A stretch of 64,000 bases of DNA, from contig NZ_JAFMPN010000007.1 in NCBI RefSeq assembly GCF_017351175.1, positions 1-64,000 on the forward strand, in the 5' to 3' direction. Shown here in pieces: positions 7,793 through 15,770 of the stretch. How positions within the stretch are numbered: the first letter of the stretch is position 1; every line of letters starts with the position of its first letter. The position numbers and the translations under genes were made by a program. The notes below the pieces were generated by a model that saw only the letters and a list, made by a program, of their open reading frames with translations, was not told the DNA's origin and searched no databases. The stretch is from Desulfovibrio sp. Huiquan2017 (GTDB lineage Bacteria; Desulfobacterota; Desulfovibrionia; Desulfovibrionales; Desulfovibrionaceae).

Positions 7793-8968
7793 ATGTCTGT
7801 CGAAACCACTGCGGTGGCGAAGAAGTCCCTCTTCACGCCGTTCAATCTTATCGCAACCGTCATTCTCATCGCCGGGCTGGTGGTCACGGTGATGCGCTTC
7901 ACCGGCGGTCTGGGGACCGTCACCAACCTGGACCAGAACAACCCCTGGGGCCTCTGGATCGGCTTCGACCTGCTCTGCGGCGTGGCCCTGGCCGCGGGTG
8001 GATACACCACCTCCGCCGCCTGTTATCTCTTCGGCCTCAAGCGCTACCACGCAGGCGTGCGCCCGGCCATTCTGACCGCCTTCCTGGGGTATGCCCTGGT
8101 GGTCTTCGCCCTGGGCTACGACGTTGGCCGCCCCTGGCGGCTGCCCTATCCCATCTTCGTCCAGCAGGGCACCACGTCCCTGCTCTTCGAGGTGGGCCTG
8201 TGCGTCATGATCTACCTGAGCGTGTTGTTTGTCGAATTCACGCCCGCCCTGTTCGAATGGCTGGGCATGAAGAAGATCCGCAACATCGTGGTCAAGGCGA
8301 CCCTGGCCCTGACCATCCTGGGCGTGATCCTGTCCACGCTGCACCAGTCTTCCCTGGGCGCGCTGTACACCATCGTCCCCTCGAAGCTCCACCCGCTGTG
8401 GTACTCCCAGTACCTCCCGGTGTTCTTCTTCGTGTCGAGCATCTGCGCGGGCCTGTCCATGGTCATCTTCGAGGGCACCCTCTCCCACAAGCCCATGCAC
8501 CACTTGATGGACAAGGAGTACCTGGACAACCACGATGGCCTTATCCTGGGTTTCGGCAAGGCCGCTTCCCTCGTGCTGTTCGGGTACTTCGCCATCAAGG
8601 TTATCGGCCTGGCCTACGACAACAACTGGCACTACCTGGCCACCGGCTACGGCGCGTGGTTCCTGGTGGAGATGCTCGGTTTCGTGGCCCTGCCGTCCTT
8701 CCTGTACGCCGTGGGCGTGCGGGACAAGAATCTGACCGTGATCCGCTGGGCCGCCGGACTGACCGTGCTCGGCATCATCGTCAACAGGTTCAACATCTCC
8801 ATGGTCGCCTTCAACTACCAGCTCCCTGCCGCCCAGCGGTACTTCCCGAGCTGGGGCGAGATCACCATCTCCCTGTTCGTGGTGACCATCGGCGTGTTGG
8901 CCTTCCGGTTCATTTCCACCAAGATGCCCATCTTCTATGAGCATCCGGACTACAAGGGCGAACACTAG
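7793..8968 (+). CDS. hmcC: Hmc complex integral membrane subunit HmcC (NrfD/PsrC type)
   Basis: 391 residues with about ten hydrophobic segments, matching the NrfD/HybB family of quinone-interacting membrane subunits that carry no haem. The start ATG follows the hmcB stop directly (TAGATG), so the two are translationally coupled. In Hmc it is thought to link the periplasmic Fe-S subunit to the quinone pool and to the cytoplasmic side. Confidence 0.94.
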   Translation: MSVETTAVAKKSLFTPFNLIATVILIAGLVVTVMRFTGGLGTVTNLDQNNPWGLWIGFDLLCGVALAAGGYTTSAACYLFGLKRYHAGVRPAILTAFLGYALVVFALGYDVGRPWRLPYPIFVQQGTTSLLFEVGLCVMIYLSVLFVEFTPALFEWLGMKKIRNIVVKATLALTILGVILSTLHQSSLGALYTIVPSKLHPLWYSQYLPVFFFVSSICAGLSMVIFEGTLSHKPMHHLMDKEYLDNHDGLILGFGKAASLVLFGYFAIKVIGLAYDNNWHYLATGYGAWFLVEMLGFVALPSFLYAVGVRDKNLTVIRWAAGLTVLGIIVNRFNISMVAFNYQLPAAQRYFPSWGEITISLFVVTIGVLAFRFISTKMPIFYEHPDYKGEH

Positions 8969-8977
8969 GAGGTTGCC

Positions 8978-9109
8978 ATGGAATTCTACACTCTCCAAGA
9001 CTACTACACGTTCACCAAGGGGACCGTGTACCTGATCATGGGCGGCATCCTGGTGGCGGCGACGCTGTACTGGCGCTTCCTCATGGGCGGCAACAAGAAG
9101 GACGACTAG
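8978..9109 (+). CDS. hmcD: Hmc complex small membrane subunit HmcD
   Basis: 43 residues: MEFYTLQDYYTFTKG, one transmembrane helix (VYLIMGGILVAATLYWRFL), then a short polar tail GGNKKDD. An AGGAGG stands 7 bases before the ATG. It lies 9 bases after hmcC and 54 before hmcE, exactly where the tiny HmcD is placed in D. vulgaris. Function beyond complex assembly is unknown. Confidence 0.88.
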   Translation: MEFYTLQDYYTFTKGTVYLIMGGILVAATLYWRFLMGGNKKDD

Positions 9110-9163
9110 CCTCACGGGCCATCGTTTAAAAACCAACGATTTGACAATCAAGGAGTAGCGGAA

Positions 9164-9841
9164 ATGTATGATTTCCTGACCGGGCCGATGCTCTGGGCGA
9201 CGTTTATCGTCAGCTTTGGCGGCCTGCTCGTTCGCACCGTGATGTATGTCAAGGGCCTCAACTGGCAGCTCGACCGCGTGGCGTACCGTCCCAACATGAA
9301 ATACGGCATCCGGGGGGGCGTGCGCTCCATCCTGGCCTTCATCATCCCGTTCAAGGCCCGGCTGTGGCAGACCCGCCCCGGCTTCACCCTTCTCTTCTTC
9401 GCCTTCCACATCGGGCTGCTGGTCACCCCGGTCTTCCTGGAAGCGCACAACGTGATGTTCAGGAACGCCTTCGGTTTCAGCCTGCCCGCCCTGCCCACCG
9501 GGGTGGCCGACGGACTGGCCTGGGTCTGCCTGGTGGGGGGACTGTTCCTCCTGCTGCGACGCATAGCCTTCCCCGAGGTGCGCATCCTGACCACCTTCTA
9601 CGACTACCTGCTGCTGGTCATTTCGGTGATGCCCTTCATCACCGGCCTGATCGCCCGGTACGAGATGGGGAACTACGACTTCTGGCTCGCCGCGCACATC
9701 GCGAGCGGCGAAATCTGGCTCCTGGCCCTGCCCTTCACCAAGCTCAGCCACGTGGTGCTGTTCTTCATGTCCCGCATGCAGCTGGGCATGGACTACGGCA
9801 TCAAGCGCGGCGGCATGAAGGGTACGGACATGGCCTGGTAA
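9164..9841 (+). CDS. hmcE: Hmc complex membrane subunit HmcE (NarI-like)
   Basis: 225 residues with five hydrophobic segments resembling the gamma subunit of nitrate reductase/DsrM. His residues lie in or near the helices (e.g. FFAFHIGLL, EAHNVMF, AAHIASGEIW, KLSHVVLFF) and could ligate haem b. It begins MYDFLTGPML after AAGGAG. It is expected to exchange electrons between the membrane and HmcF. Confidence 0.92.
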   Translation: MYDFLTGPMLWATFIVSFGGLLVRTVMYVKGLNWQLDRVAYRPNMKYGIRGGVRSILAFIIPFKARLWQTRPGFTLLFFAFHIGLLVTPVFLEAHNVMFRNAFGFSLPALPTGVADGLAWVCLVGGLFLLLRRIAFPEVRILTTFYDYLLLVISVMPFITGLIARYEMGNYDFWLAAHIASGEIWLLALPFTKLSHVVLFFMSRMQLGMDYGIKRGGMKGTDMAW

Positions 9842-9873
9842 CCGGGCTTCAGCTTACATAACGGAGAACCGAA

Positions 9874-11265
9874 ATGCCTGAAGGTATATTTTGCAACAAG
9901 ACGCCGATCAACACCGAGGAACAGCTCAAGGCGACCCTCGGCGATAAGGGCGGCAAGCAATATTACGAAGAGATGAACCACCTGGATGTGGACACGGACA
10001 AGCTCTGGTCCACCATCCAGAAGACCATGAAATCCCGGACCAAGACATGGCTCGACATCTGCGCCCACTGCGGCCTGTGCGCCGAGTCCTGCTTCCTGTA
10101 CCAGGTCAACGGTCGGGTGCCCGAACAGGTCCCGTCCTATAAGATCCAGTCCACCCTCGGGGTGATGGTCAAGAAGAAGGGCAAGGTGGACAACGCCTTC
10201 ATGCAGATGTGCATGGAGACCGCCTGGTCCAAGTGCACCTGCTGCAACCGCTGCGGCATGTACTGTCCCCACGGCATCGACGTGGGCGTCATGTTCAGCT
10301 ACCTGCGCGGCCTGCTCTATTCCCAGGGCTTCGTACCGTGGGAGCTGAAGATCGGCTCGGGCATGCACCGCGTCTACCGCGCCCAGATGGACGTGACCAC
10401 CGAGGACTGGGTGGAGACCTGCGAGTGGATGGCCGAGGAGAACGAGGAAGATTGGCCGGGCCTGGAGATTCCCGTGGACAAGGTCGGCGCGGACATCATG
10501 TACACCTGCAACGCCCGCGAGCCCAAGCACTACCCCGAGGACATCGCCGAGGCGGCCATCCTCTTCCACGTGGCGGGCGAGAACTGGACCGTGCCTTCGG
10601 AGGGCTGGGAACAGACCTCCCTGTCCATGTTCGCCGGCGACTGGGAGTGCTGCAAGGACAACGTCCTGAACGTCTACTCCGCGCTGGAGCGCCTCAAGCC
10701 GAAGCGTGCCATCGGCACCGAATGCGGCCACGCCCACCGCGCCACGGTCATCGAGGGCCCCTACTGGGCGGGCCGTCCCGACGGACAGCCGCCCGTGCCG
10801 TACATCCACTACGTCGAATGGCTGGCCGAGGCCCTGCGCTCCGGCAAGCTCAAGATCGACCCGTCCAAGCGGATCAAGGAACTGGTCACCCTTCAGGACT
10901 CCTGCAACTACGTGCGCAACCAGGGGCTCAAGGACGTCACCCGCGAGATCCTCAGCTACATCGTCGAGCCCGGCTACTTCGTGGAGATGTCTCCCAACAA
11001 GGAGCACAACTACTGCTGCGGAGGCGGCGGCGGGTTCAACGGCATCGGCCTGTACCGAGCGCAGCGCAACGTGGCCCTGCGCAAGAAGATGGAACAGATC
11101 CTCGACACCGGCGCCAAGCTGGTCATCGCCCCGTGCCACAACTGCTGGGACGCCATCCGCGACCTGGAGGAAGAGTACAAGATCGGCATCCGCTGGTCCT
11201 TCCTCAAGCCGCTGATCATCAAGATGCTCGACGTGCCCGAGCACCTGCGCCCCACCGAGGAATAA
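9874..11265 (+). CDS. hmcF: Hmc complex cytoplasmic Fe-S subunit HmcF (HdrD/GlpC type)
   Basis: 463 residues, no export signal. Two ferredoxin clusters ([11 protein letters not shown] near residue 66; [14 protein letters not shown] near 120) are followed by two CCG-type cysteine-rich segments ([10 protein letters not shown] ... [11 protein letters not shown], plus an earlier WECCKDN). CCG domains bind the noncubane cluster in heterodisulfide reductases. HmcF faces the cytoplasm and is thought to exchange electrons with a soluble partner. It is the last hmc gene, 35 bases before the stress-protein gene. Confidence 0.94.
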   Translation: MPEGIFCNKTPINTEEQLKATLGDKGGKQYYEEMNHLDVDTDKLWSTIQKTMKSRTKTWLDICAHCGLCAESCFLYQVNGRVPEQVPSYKIQSTLGVMVKKKGKVDNAFMQMCMETAWSKCTCCNRCGMYCPHGIDVGVMFSYLRGLLYSQGFVPWELKIGSGMHRVYRAQMDVTTEDWVETCEWMAEENEEDWPGLEIPVDKVGADIMYTCNAREPKHYPEDIAEAAILFHVAGENWTVPSEGWEQTSLSMFAGDWECCKDNVLNVYSALERLKPKRAIGTECGHAHRATVIEGPYWAGRPDGQPPVPYIHYVEWLAEALRSGKLKIDPSKRIKELVTLQDSCNYVRNQGLKDVTREILSYIVEPGYFVEMSPNKEHNYCCGGGGGFNGIGLYRAQRNVALRKKMEQILDTGAKLVIAPCHNCWDAIRDLEEEYKIGIRWSFLKPLIIKMLDVPEHLRPTEE

Positions 11266-11300
11266 CCCGGAGACCGTGTAACCAAAGGACGAGGTGAATT

Positions 11301-12194
11301 ATGTTCAAGAAGATTCTACTGGCGACCAGCGGTGCTCCGTCCACCTTCGGCGCCGCACGGGTGGCCTTCGACATGGCCAAACGCTACGGGGCCGAGGTGG
11401 TCGTCTTCCACGTCATGGGCGTGCCCACCAAGGCCTACTCCCAGGTGGTCAACGACGTGCGCACCGGCGAGGAGATCGAGGTGGACGACGAGTACCGCGC
11501 CTGGGTCGAGGAGGAACTGAAATCCACCTTCGAGAAGCAGATCGAGTCGGTCCAGTACGCCAAGATCGTGACCACCACGGGCGTGCCCAGCCGCGAGATC
11601 CTGCGCGCGGCGCGGTCCGAGGACGCCGACCTGATCGTCATGGGCGCGAGCTCCGGCGACTCGTCGGCCTACCGCAAGGGCTACCCCGGATCGACCCTCC
11701 AGCGCGTGGCCAAGGCGGCCCGCTGCCCGGTCATGACCGTGCACCGCGAGACCGCCTCCTACTGGGGCGGATTCGGCAACATCGTCTTTGCCACCGACTT
11801 CTCCAAGCAGGCGGACAGCGCCTTCAGGTTCGCCCTGAATTCGGCCAGGGAGCTGGACTGCGACCTGACCCTGTTCCACGCCCTGGACATCAGCGGCAAG
11901 GTCCTGGACCAAAACGCCATTGAGGACCGGCTCATCGCCGCCCGGGCCCGCATCCGCGCGGCCTACGTGCCGCTGATGGGCGATTTCAAGAACTTCGACA
12001 TCGAGGTCTGGGAAGGCGTGCCCTACGTGGAGATCGTCAAGATCGCCCGCGAGCGCAGCGCCGACCTGATCGTCCTGGCCCACCACTCGCTCGAACTCGA
12101 CCCGGAAAAGGCGCGCATCGGCTCCACCATGGAGCAGGTCATTCTGCGCGCCGGTTGCCCGGTGGTCAGCGTGAGCAAGCCGGACAAGGTCTAG
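11301..12194 (+). CDS. universal stress protein, two tandem UspA domains
   Basis: 297 residues. Domain 1 (about 1-148) starts KKILLATSGAPSTFGAA and has the ATP-binding pattern GASSGDSSAYRKGYPGSTLQ. Domain 2 (about 155-297) starts GNIVFATDFSKQADSAFRFA and ends with AHHSLELDPEKARIGSTME, a partly altered version lacking the first G-X2-G. So domain 1 probably binds nucleotide and domain 2 may not. It follows hmcF closely with a GAGG site and no terminator between, so it is probably the seventh gene of the operon. A hairpin follows it. Confidence 0.92.
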   Translation: MFKKILLATSGAPSTFGAARVAFDMAKRYGAEVVVFHVMGVPTKAYSQVVNDVRTGEEIEVDDEYRAWVEEELKSTFEKQIESVQYAKIVTTTGVPSREILRAARSEDADLIVMGASSGDSSAYRKGYPGSTLQRVAKAARCPVMTVHRETASYWGGFGNIVFATDFSKQADSAFRFALNSARELDCDLTLFHALDISGKVLDQNAIEDRLIAARARIRAAYVPLMGDFKNFDIEVWEGVPYVEIVKIARERSADLIVLAHHSLELDPEKARIGSTMEQVILRAGCPVVSVSKPDKV

Positions 12195-12207
12195 ACAGTT
12201 GAAAGAG

Positions 12208-12232
12208 ACGCGCCCGGCGTGTGCCGGGCGCG
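12208..12232 (+). promoter_or_regulatory. intergenic hairpin after the Usp gene
   Basis: ACGCGCCCGGC / GCCGGGCGCGT with a 3-4 base loop. There is no T-run, so it may reduce rather than end transcription into the response regulator, or protect the hmc mRNA 3' end. Confidence 0.5.
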
Positions 12233-12328
12233 TCGAGTGAAATATAAATGCCGCAGCCGGCCTTGGCGGGAGCGACTGCGGCAAATCAAGAATCAAGGAA
12301 TTGATTCGCGAGTACCAGGAGGAACATC

Positions 12329-12682
12329 ATGTCCAAGAAGATTCTCATAGTCGACGACGACCAGGAAATCCGCTCGTACCTGTCAGAATTGCTGGGCGAC
12401 AACGGCTACGCGACCGTAACCGCGAACGACGGCGCCGAGGCCGTGGAGATCGCCAAGGCCGAACAACCCGACCTGATCACGCTGGACCTGGAGATGCCCA
12501 ACGAATGGGGCCCGCGGTTCTACCGCAAGATCAGCCAGGATGATGCGCTCAAGCGCACCCCGGTGGTGGTCATCAGCGGCCTCAACGCGATCCAATACGC
12601 TATTCCGAAGGCCATCGCAAGCCTGACGAAGCCTTTTGAGCCCGCTCAGTTGCTGAAGATTGTCAAGGACGCCATCGGCTAG
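12329..12682 (+). CDS. single-domain response regulator (Rrf1-like)
   Basis: 117 residues, a receiver domain only. The acidic pocket (IVDDD), phospho-acceptor Asp in ITLDLEMP, the Ser of VVISG and the Lys of SLTKPFEP are all present, so it should be phosphorylatable. It has no output domain. In D. vulgaris a similar gene, rrf1, follows hmcF and affects hmc expression. A close paralogue lies at 12827; both share the unusual MPxEWGPRFYR segment after the phospho-site. GGAGG precedes the ATG. Confidence 0.9.
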   Translation: MSKKILIVDDDQEIRSYLSELLGDNGYATVTANDGAEAVEIAKAEQPDLITLDLEMPNEWGPRFYRKISQDDALKRTPVVVISGLNAIQYAIPKAIASLTKPFEPAQLLKIVKDAIG

Positions 12683-12705
12683 CGGGGCGGCCGGACACGG
12701 CCCCG

Positions 12706-12744
12706 TCGGCCCGCGAGCCGGACACGGCTCGCGGGCCGAATTTT
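12706..12744 (+). terminator. rho-independent terminator after the first response regulator
   Basis: A perfect 14-bp stem (12706-12719 with 12726-12739), 6-base loop, then TTTT after one A. It separates the first response-regulator unit from the second. Confidence 0.88.
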
Positions 12745-12749
12745 CCGAC

Positions 12750-12777
12750 TTGAACTCGCGCGCAGGTTGAGTATACC
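12750..12777 (+). promoter_or_regulatory. promoter for the second response regulator
   Basis: TTGAAC (12750-12755), 16-base spacer, TATACC (12772-12777), directly after the terminator and 50 bases before the ATG. Confidence 0.55.
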
Positions 12778-12826
12778 CTTGCAGGCGTAGCGGGATTGTC
12801 CCGCCACTCGAAACCAGGTTGAGCTC

Positions 12827-13183
12827 ATGCCAAAAAAAATCATGGTGGTGGACGACGATCCGGACATCGTCGATTACCTCGTCAGCGTATTCGAAGATCA
12901 CGGATACAAGACCTGCCGCGCTTCCGACGGAGTATCCGCGTTCGAGGTGGCCATGGCTGAAAAGCCGGACCTCATTACGCTGGACATCGAAATGCCCCAT
13001 GAATGGGGACCGCGTTTCTACCGTCGGCTGACCAGTGAGAAGGAGTTCTCGGACATCCCGGTGATCGTCATCTCCGGGCTGTCGGGAATCCATCTGGCCA
13101 TACGGCGGGCCGTGGCGACCATCAAGAAGCCCTTCGACCCGGCGGATGTGATCCAGATCGTACACGAGGCGCTGGGGGAATAG
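12827..13183 (+). CDS. single-domain response regulator (Rrf1-like paralogue)
   Basis: 118 residues, receiver only, with VVDDD, phospho-Asp in ITLDIEMP, Ser of VVISG and Lys of TIKKPFDP. It resembles the preceding regulator in most of its length (both carry MPxEWGPRFYR and end with a short amphipathic helix), so the pair probably arose by duplication. It has its own promoter. The hybrid kinase at 13271 follows 87 bases on and is the likely phosphodonor. Confidence 0.9.
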   Translation: MPKKIMVVDDDPDIVDYLVSVFEDHGYKTCRASDGVSAFEVAMAEKPDLITLDIEMPHEWGPRFYRRLTSEKEFSDIPVIVISGLSGIHLAIRRAVATIKKPFDPADVIQIVHEALGE

Positions 13184-13270
13184 CCCGGCCCGGTAATCCT
13201 GGACTGAAGAGCTTTCCGCAGGAAAGCGGTCGCGCGGGCGGCCGACGGGAACGCTCTCCCGGAGGGTATG

Positions 13271-15181
13271 ATGGACTTCAAACGACTGCTGCTCGTGGAT
13301 GACGAGGAAGGCGTCCGTCGCTTCCTCGGTCTCTCGCTGATGGATCTTGGCTACGAGGTGGAAACCGCCGCCAACGGCCGGGAAGCCCTCGACCTTTTCG
13401 ATTCCTTCCAGCCCAATATCATCTTCACCGACATCAAGATGCCCGTCATGGACGGCATCGAGCTCCTCAAGGCGGTCAAGGAACGCTCTCCGGACACCGA
13501 GGTGGTCATGATCACCGGGCACGGGGACATGGACCTGGCCATCGAATCCCTCAAATTCGACGCCTCGGACTTCATCACCAAACCGATCAACAACGACGTC
13601 CTCGAAATCTCGCTGGAGCGCGCCCGCGAACGCTACAGCATGAAGCTGCAACTGCGAGAGTACACCGAAAACCTGGAAAAACTGGTCGAGGAAAAGACCG
13701 ACCGCATCGTGGAGCTGGAGCGCCAAAACGCCGCCTGCCAGGTGGTCCAGAGCATGTCCACGGCCCTGTTCGACGCGGCTCAGGAGGCGGACACGAGCTA
13801 CGGAGTGTTCAACGAACTGCCCTGCCTGGTGTCCGTCCACAACCGCTACCTGGAAATCGTGGCCCACAACAGACTGTTCGAGGAACGGCTGGGCAATCAG
13901 GTGGGCAACAACAGTTTCGACATCTACTCGGACCGCACCTCGCCGGGCAACGCCTGCCCGGTGCAGCGCACCTTCCAGACTGGCAAGGGCCAGCGGAGCA
14001 AGGAAAATTTCCTGGGCAAGGACGGCGAGGAAATTCCGGTCACGGTCTACACCGCGCCCCTGCCCAACAAGGACGGCGAGATCGAACTGGTCCTGGACAT
14101 CTCCGTGGACATGACCGAGCTCAAGCGCCTGCAGGACGAGCTGTACACCACCCAATACAAATACCGCCGCCTGTTCGACGAGGCCCCCTGCTACATCACC
14201 GTGCAGGATGCGGACCTGAACATCGTCGAAGCCAACCGGCTGTTCAAGCGGGACTTCGGCGAGGTCGAGGGGCATTTCTGCTTCGAGGCGTACAAGCACC
14301 GCGACGAGCCGTGCGAGGGGTGCCTGGTGGATAAAACCCTGCTCGACGGTGAATCGCGCCAGCGGGAGACCGTGGTCACCACCCTGTCCGGCGAGCAGAA
14401 GCACATGCTCGTCCAGGCCGCGCCCCTGCACGACGCCTCGGGCCGCATCTTCCAGGCCATGGAGCTGTCCACGGACATCACCGAAATCCGCAAGCTCCAG
14501 GACCACCTGACCTCGCTGGGCATCATGCTCGGCTCCATGTCCCACGGAGTCAAAGGCATGCTGACCTCGCTGGACGGCGGCATCTACCGCCTGGAATCGG
14601 GGCTCCGAAAAGGAGACGCCGAGCGCGTGGACGCAGCCACCAAGACCTTGAAGTCCATGATCGGCCGGGTCAAGAAGATGGTCCTGGACATCCTCTATTA
14701 CGCCAAGTCCCGCGAACTCGAAACCGAGACCGTGGACGCGGCCCGGTTCCTGAACGACACGGCGGACGTGGGCGCTGCCCGGGCGGCATCCCACAGCGTG
14801 GAATTCGTCCGCGACATCCCCGCGGACCTGGGCACCGTCCAGGCCGATACCGCGGCCCTGTCCGCCGCCCTGGTCAATTTCCTGGAGAACGGCGTGGACG
14901 CCTGCGAGGGGCGGGAAAACGGCAGGCTGACCCTGTCCGCCCGGCGCGGGGAGGACGGCCTGGTCATCACCGTGACGGACAACGGCGCAGGCATGGACAG
15001 GGAGACCCGGGACAAGATCTTCACCCTGTTCTTCTCGTCCAAGGGCAAGCGGGGCACGGGCATCGGGCTGTTCATCTCCAACCAGACCATCGAGCAGCAC
15101 GGCGGGTCCATCCGGGTGGAGTCCACCCCGAACCAAGGCTCGACCTTCATCATCACCCTGCCCGCCCGGGCCGGGCAATAG
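13271..15181 (+). CDS. receiver-PAS-PAS histidine kinase
   Basis: 636 residues without transmembrane segments. The N-terminal receiver (1-120) has LVDDEE, phospho-Asp in FTDIKMP and the Lys of FITKPI. A coiled coil (~125-155) links to two PAS domains (~175-290 and 300-410), each with a Cys-rich loop (GNACPVQRTF; EPCEGCLVDKT). The kinase core follows: an H-box with SMSHGVKGML, then N-box FLENGVDACEG, G1 DNGAGMD, FFSSKGKRGTGIGL and a final GSTFII. The start at 13271 is preferred over the ATG three bases earlier because GGAGG is then 5 bases away. A receiver placed before a kinase suggests a phosphorelay with the two small regulators. Confidence 0.9.
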   Translation: MDFKRLLLVDDEEGVRRFLGLSLMDLGYEVETAANGREALDLFDSFQPNIIFTDIKMPVMDGIELLKAVKERSPDTEVVMITGHGDMDLAIESLKFDASDFITKPINNDVLEISLERARERYSMKLQLREYTENLEKLVEEKTDRIVELERQNAACQVVQSMSTALFDAAQEADTSYGVFNELPCLVSVHNRYLEIVAHNRLFEERLGNQVGNNSFDIYSDRTSPGNACPVQRTFQTGKGQRSKENFLGKDGEEIPVTVYTAPLPNKDGEIELVLDISVDMTELKRLQDELYTTQYKYRRLFDEAPCYITVQDADLNIVEANRLFKRDFGEVEGHFCFEAYKHRDEPCEGCLVDKTLLDGESRQRETVVTTLSGEQKHMLVQAAPLHDASGRIFQAMELSTDITEIRKLQDHLTSLGIMLGSMSHGVKGMLTSLDGGIYRLESGLRKGDAERVDAATKTLKSMIGRVKKMVLDILYYAKSRELETETVDAARFLNDTADVGAARAASHSVEFVRDIPADLGTVQADTAALSAALVNFLENGVDACEGRENGRLTLSARRGEDGLVITVTDNGAGMDRETRDKIFTLFFSSKGKRGTGIGLFISNQTIEQHGGSIRVESTPNQGSTFIITLPARAGQ

Positions 15182-15214
15182 CGGGGGAAGGAGGGCCCGT
15201 CGGAGACGGCTCGA

Positions 15215-15243
15215 TTGATTGTCGCGGTGTTTTTCCCTATGCT
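15215..15243 (+). promoter_or_regulatory. promoter for rrf2
   Basis: TTGATT (15215-15220), 17-base spacer, TATGCT (15238-15243), 52 bases before the rrf2 ATG. No copy of the hmc-type AGGTATT palindrome is visible here. Confidence 0.6.
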
Positions 15244-15295
15244 TCCCGGACGCGCACCGCGCGCCCACCACTTTTCACCGCCGGGGACACAGACC

Positions 15296-15739
15296 ATGAA
15301 ATTGACCACACGCAGCCGTTACGGCACCCGATTGCTCCTGGACATCGCCCTCCACTCCGAGAACGGCAGTCCGGTCCCGAGCAAAGATACGGCAGAACGC
15401 GAAGGGCTGTCCCTGAAGTATCTGGAAAAATTGATCAAGATGCTCAAGCAGGCGGGCTATGTGAAAGGCAAGCGCGGACCCAACGGCGGCAACGTCCTGG
15501 TGCGTGAGCCCGAGGACATTTCCATCGGCGAGGTGGCCCGCATCCTGGACGGCGAGGAACAGGTCCTGGGCTGCGAGGGCGACCCTTCCACCTGTCCGCG
15601 CGCGGCCGTCTGCCTCAAGCGGTCCATCTGGGACGACGCCTCCCTGGCCATGTACAAGATGCTCGATTCCTATTCCCTGGCCGACCTGATGAAGGACGCC
15701 TACCTCTGTCCCGTGAACCCGCCCAGGCGTGCCGACTAG
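15296..15739 (+). CDS. rrf2: Rrf2 family transcriptional regulator
   Basis: 147 residues. An N-terminal winged helix (MKLTTRSRYGTRLLLDIA, recognition segment LSLKYLEKLIKMLKQAGYV, wing KGKRGPNGG) is followed by three cysteines at 93, 100 and 106 (CX6CX5C), which in IscR/NsrR/RsrR relatives bind an Fe-S cluster. In D. vulgaris Rrf2, the family's founding member, lies next to hmc and represses it. Here it lies ~4 kb from hmcF, between two kinases. The start is the ATG at 15296, where homology begins; the site upstream (GGGGA) is weak. It is probably a redox or NO-responsive repressor. Confidence 0.92.
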   Translation: MKLTTRSRYGTRLLLDIALHSENGSPVPSKDTAEREGLSLKYLEKLIKMLKQAGYVKGKRGPNGGNVLVREPEDISIGEVARILDGEEQVLGCEGDPSTCPRAAVCLKRSIWDDASLAMYKMLDSYSLADLMKDAYLCPVNPPRRAD

Positions 15740-15770
15740 CCTGACCGGCCCGGACGGGCGGGAGAAAAAC

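Noticed and set aside
6740-9751. A 1003-codon open frame on the minus strand opposite hmcB-hmcE
   Set aside because: It mirrors the codon bias of the real genes on the plus strand, has no domain or ribosome site, and is rich in His/Gly/Glu/Gln, as antisense frames in GC-rich DNA usually are.
12383-15271. A 962-codon open frame on the minus strand opposite the response regulators and kinase
   Set aside because: Antisense shadow of clearly recognised signalling genes; no recognisable motifs.
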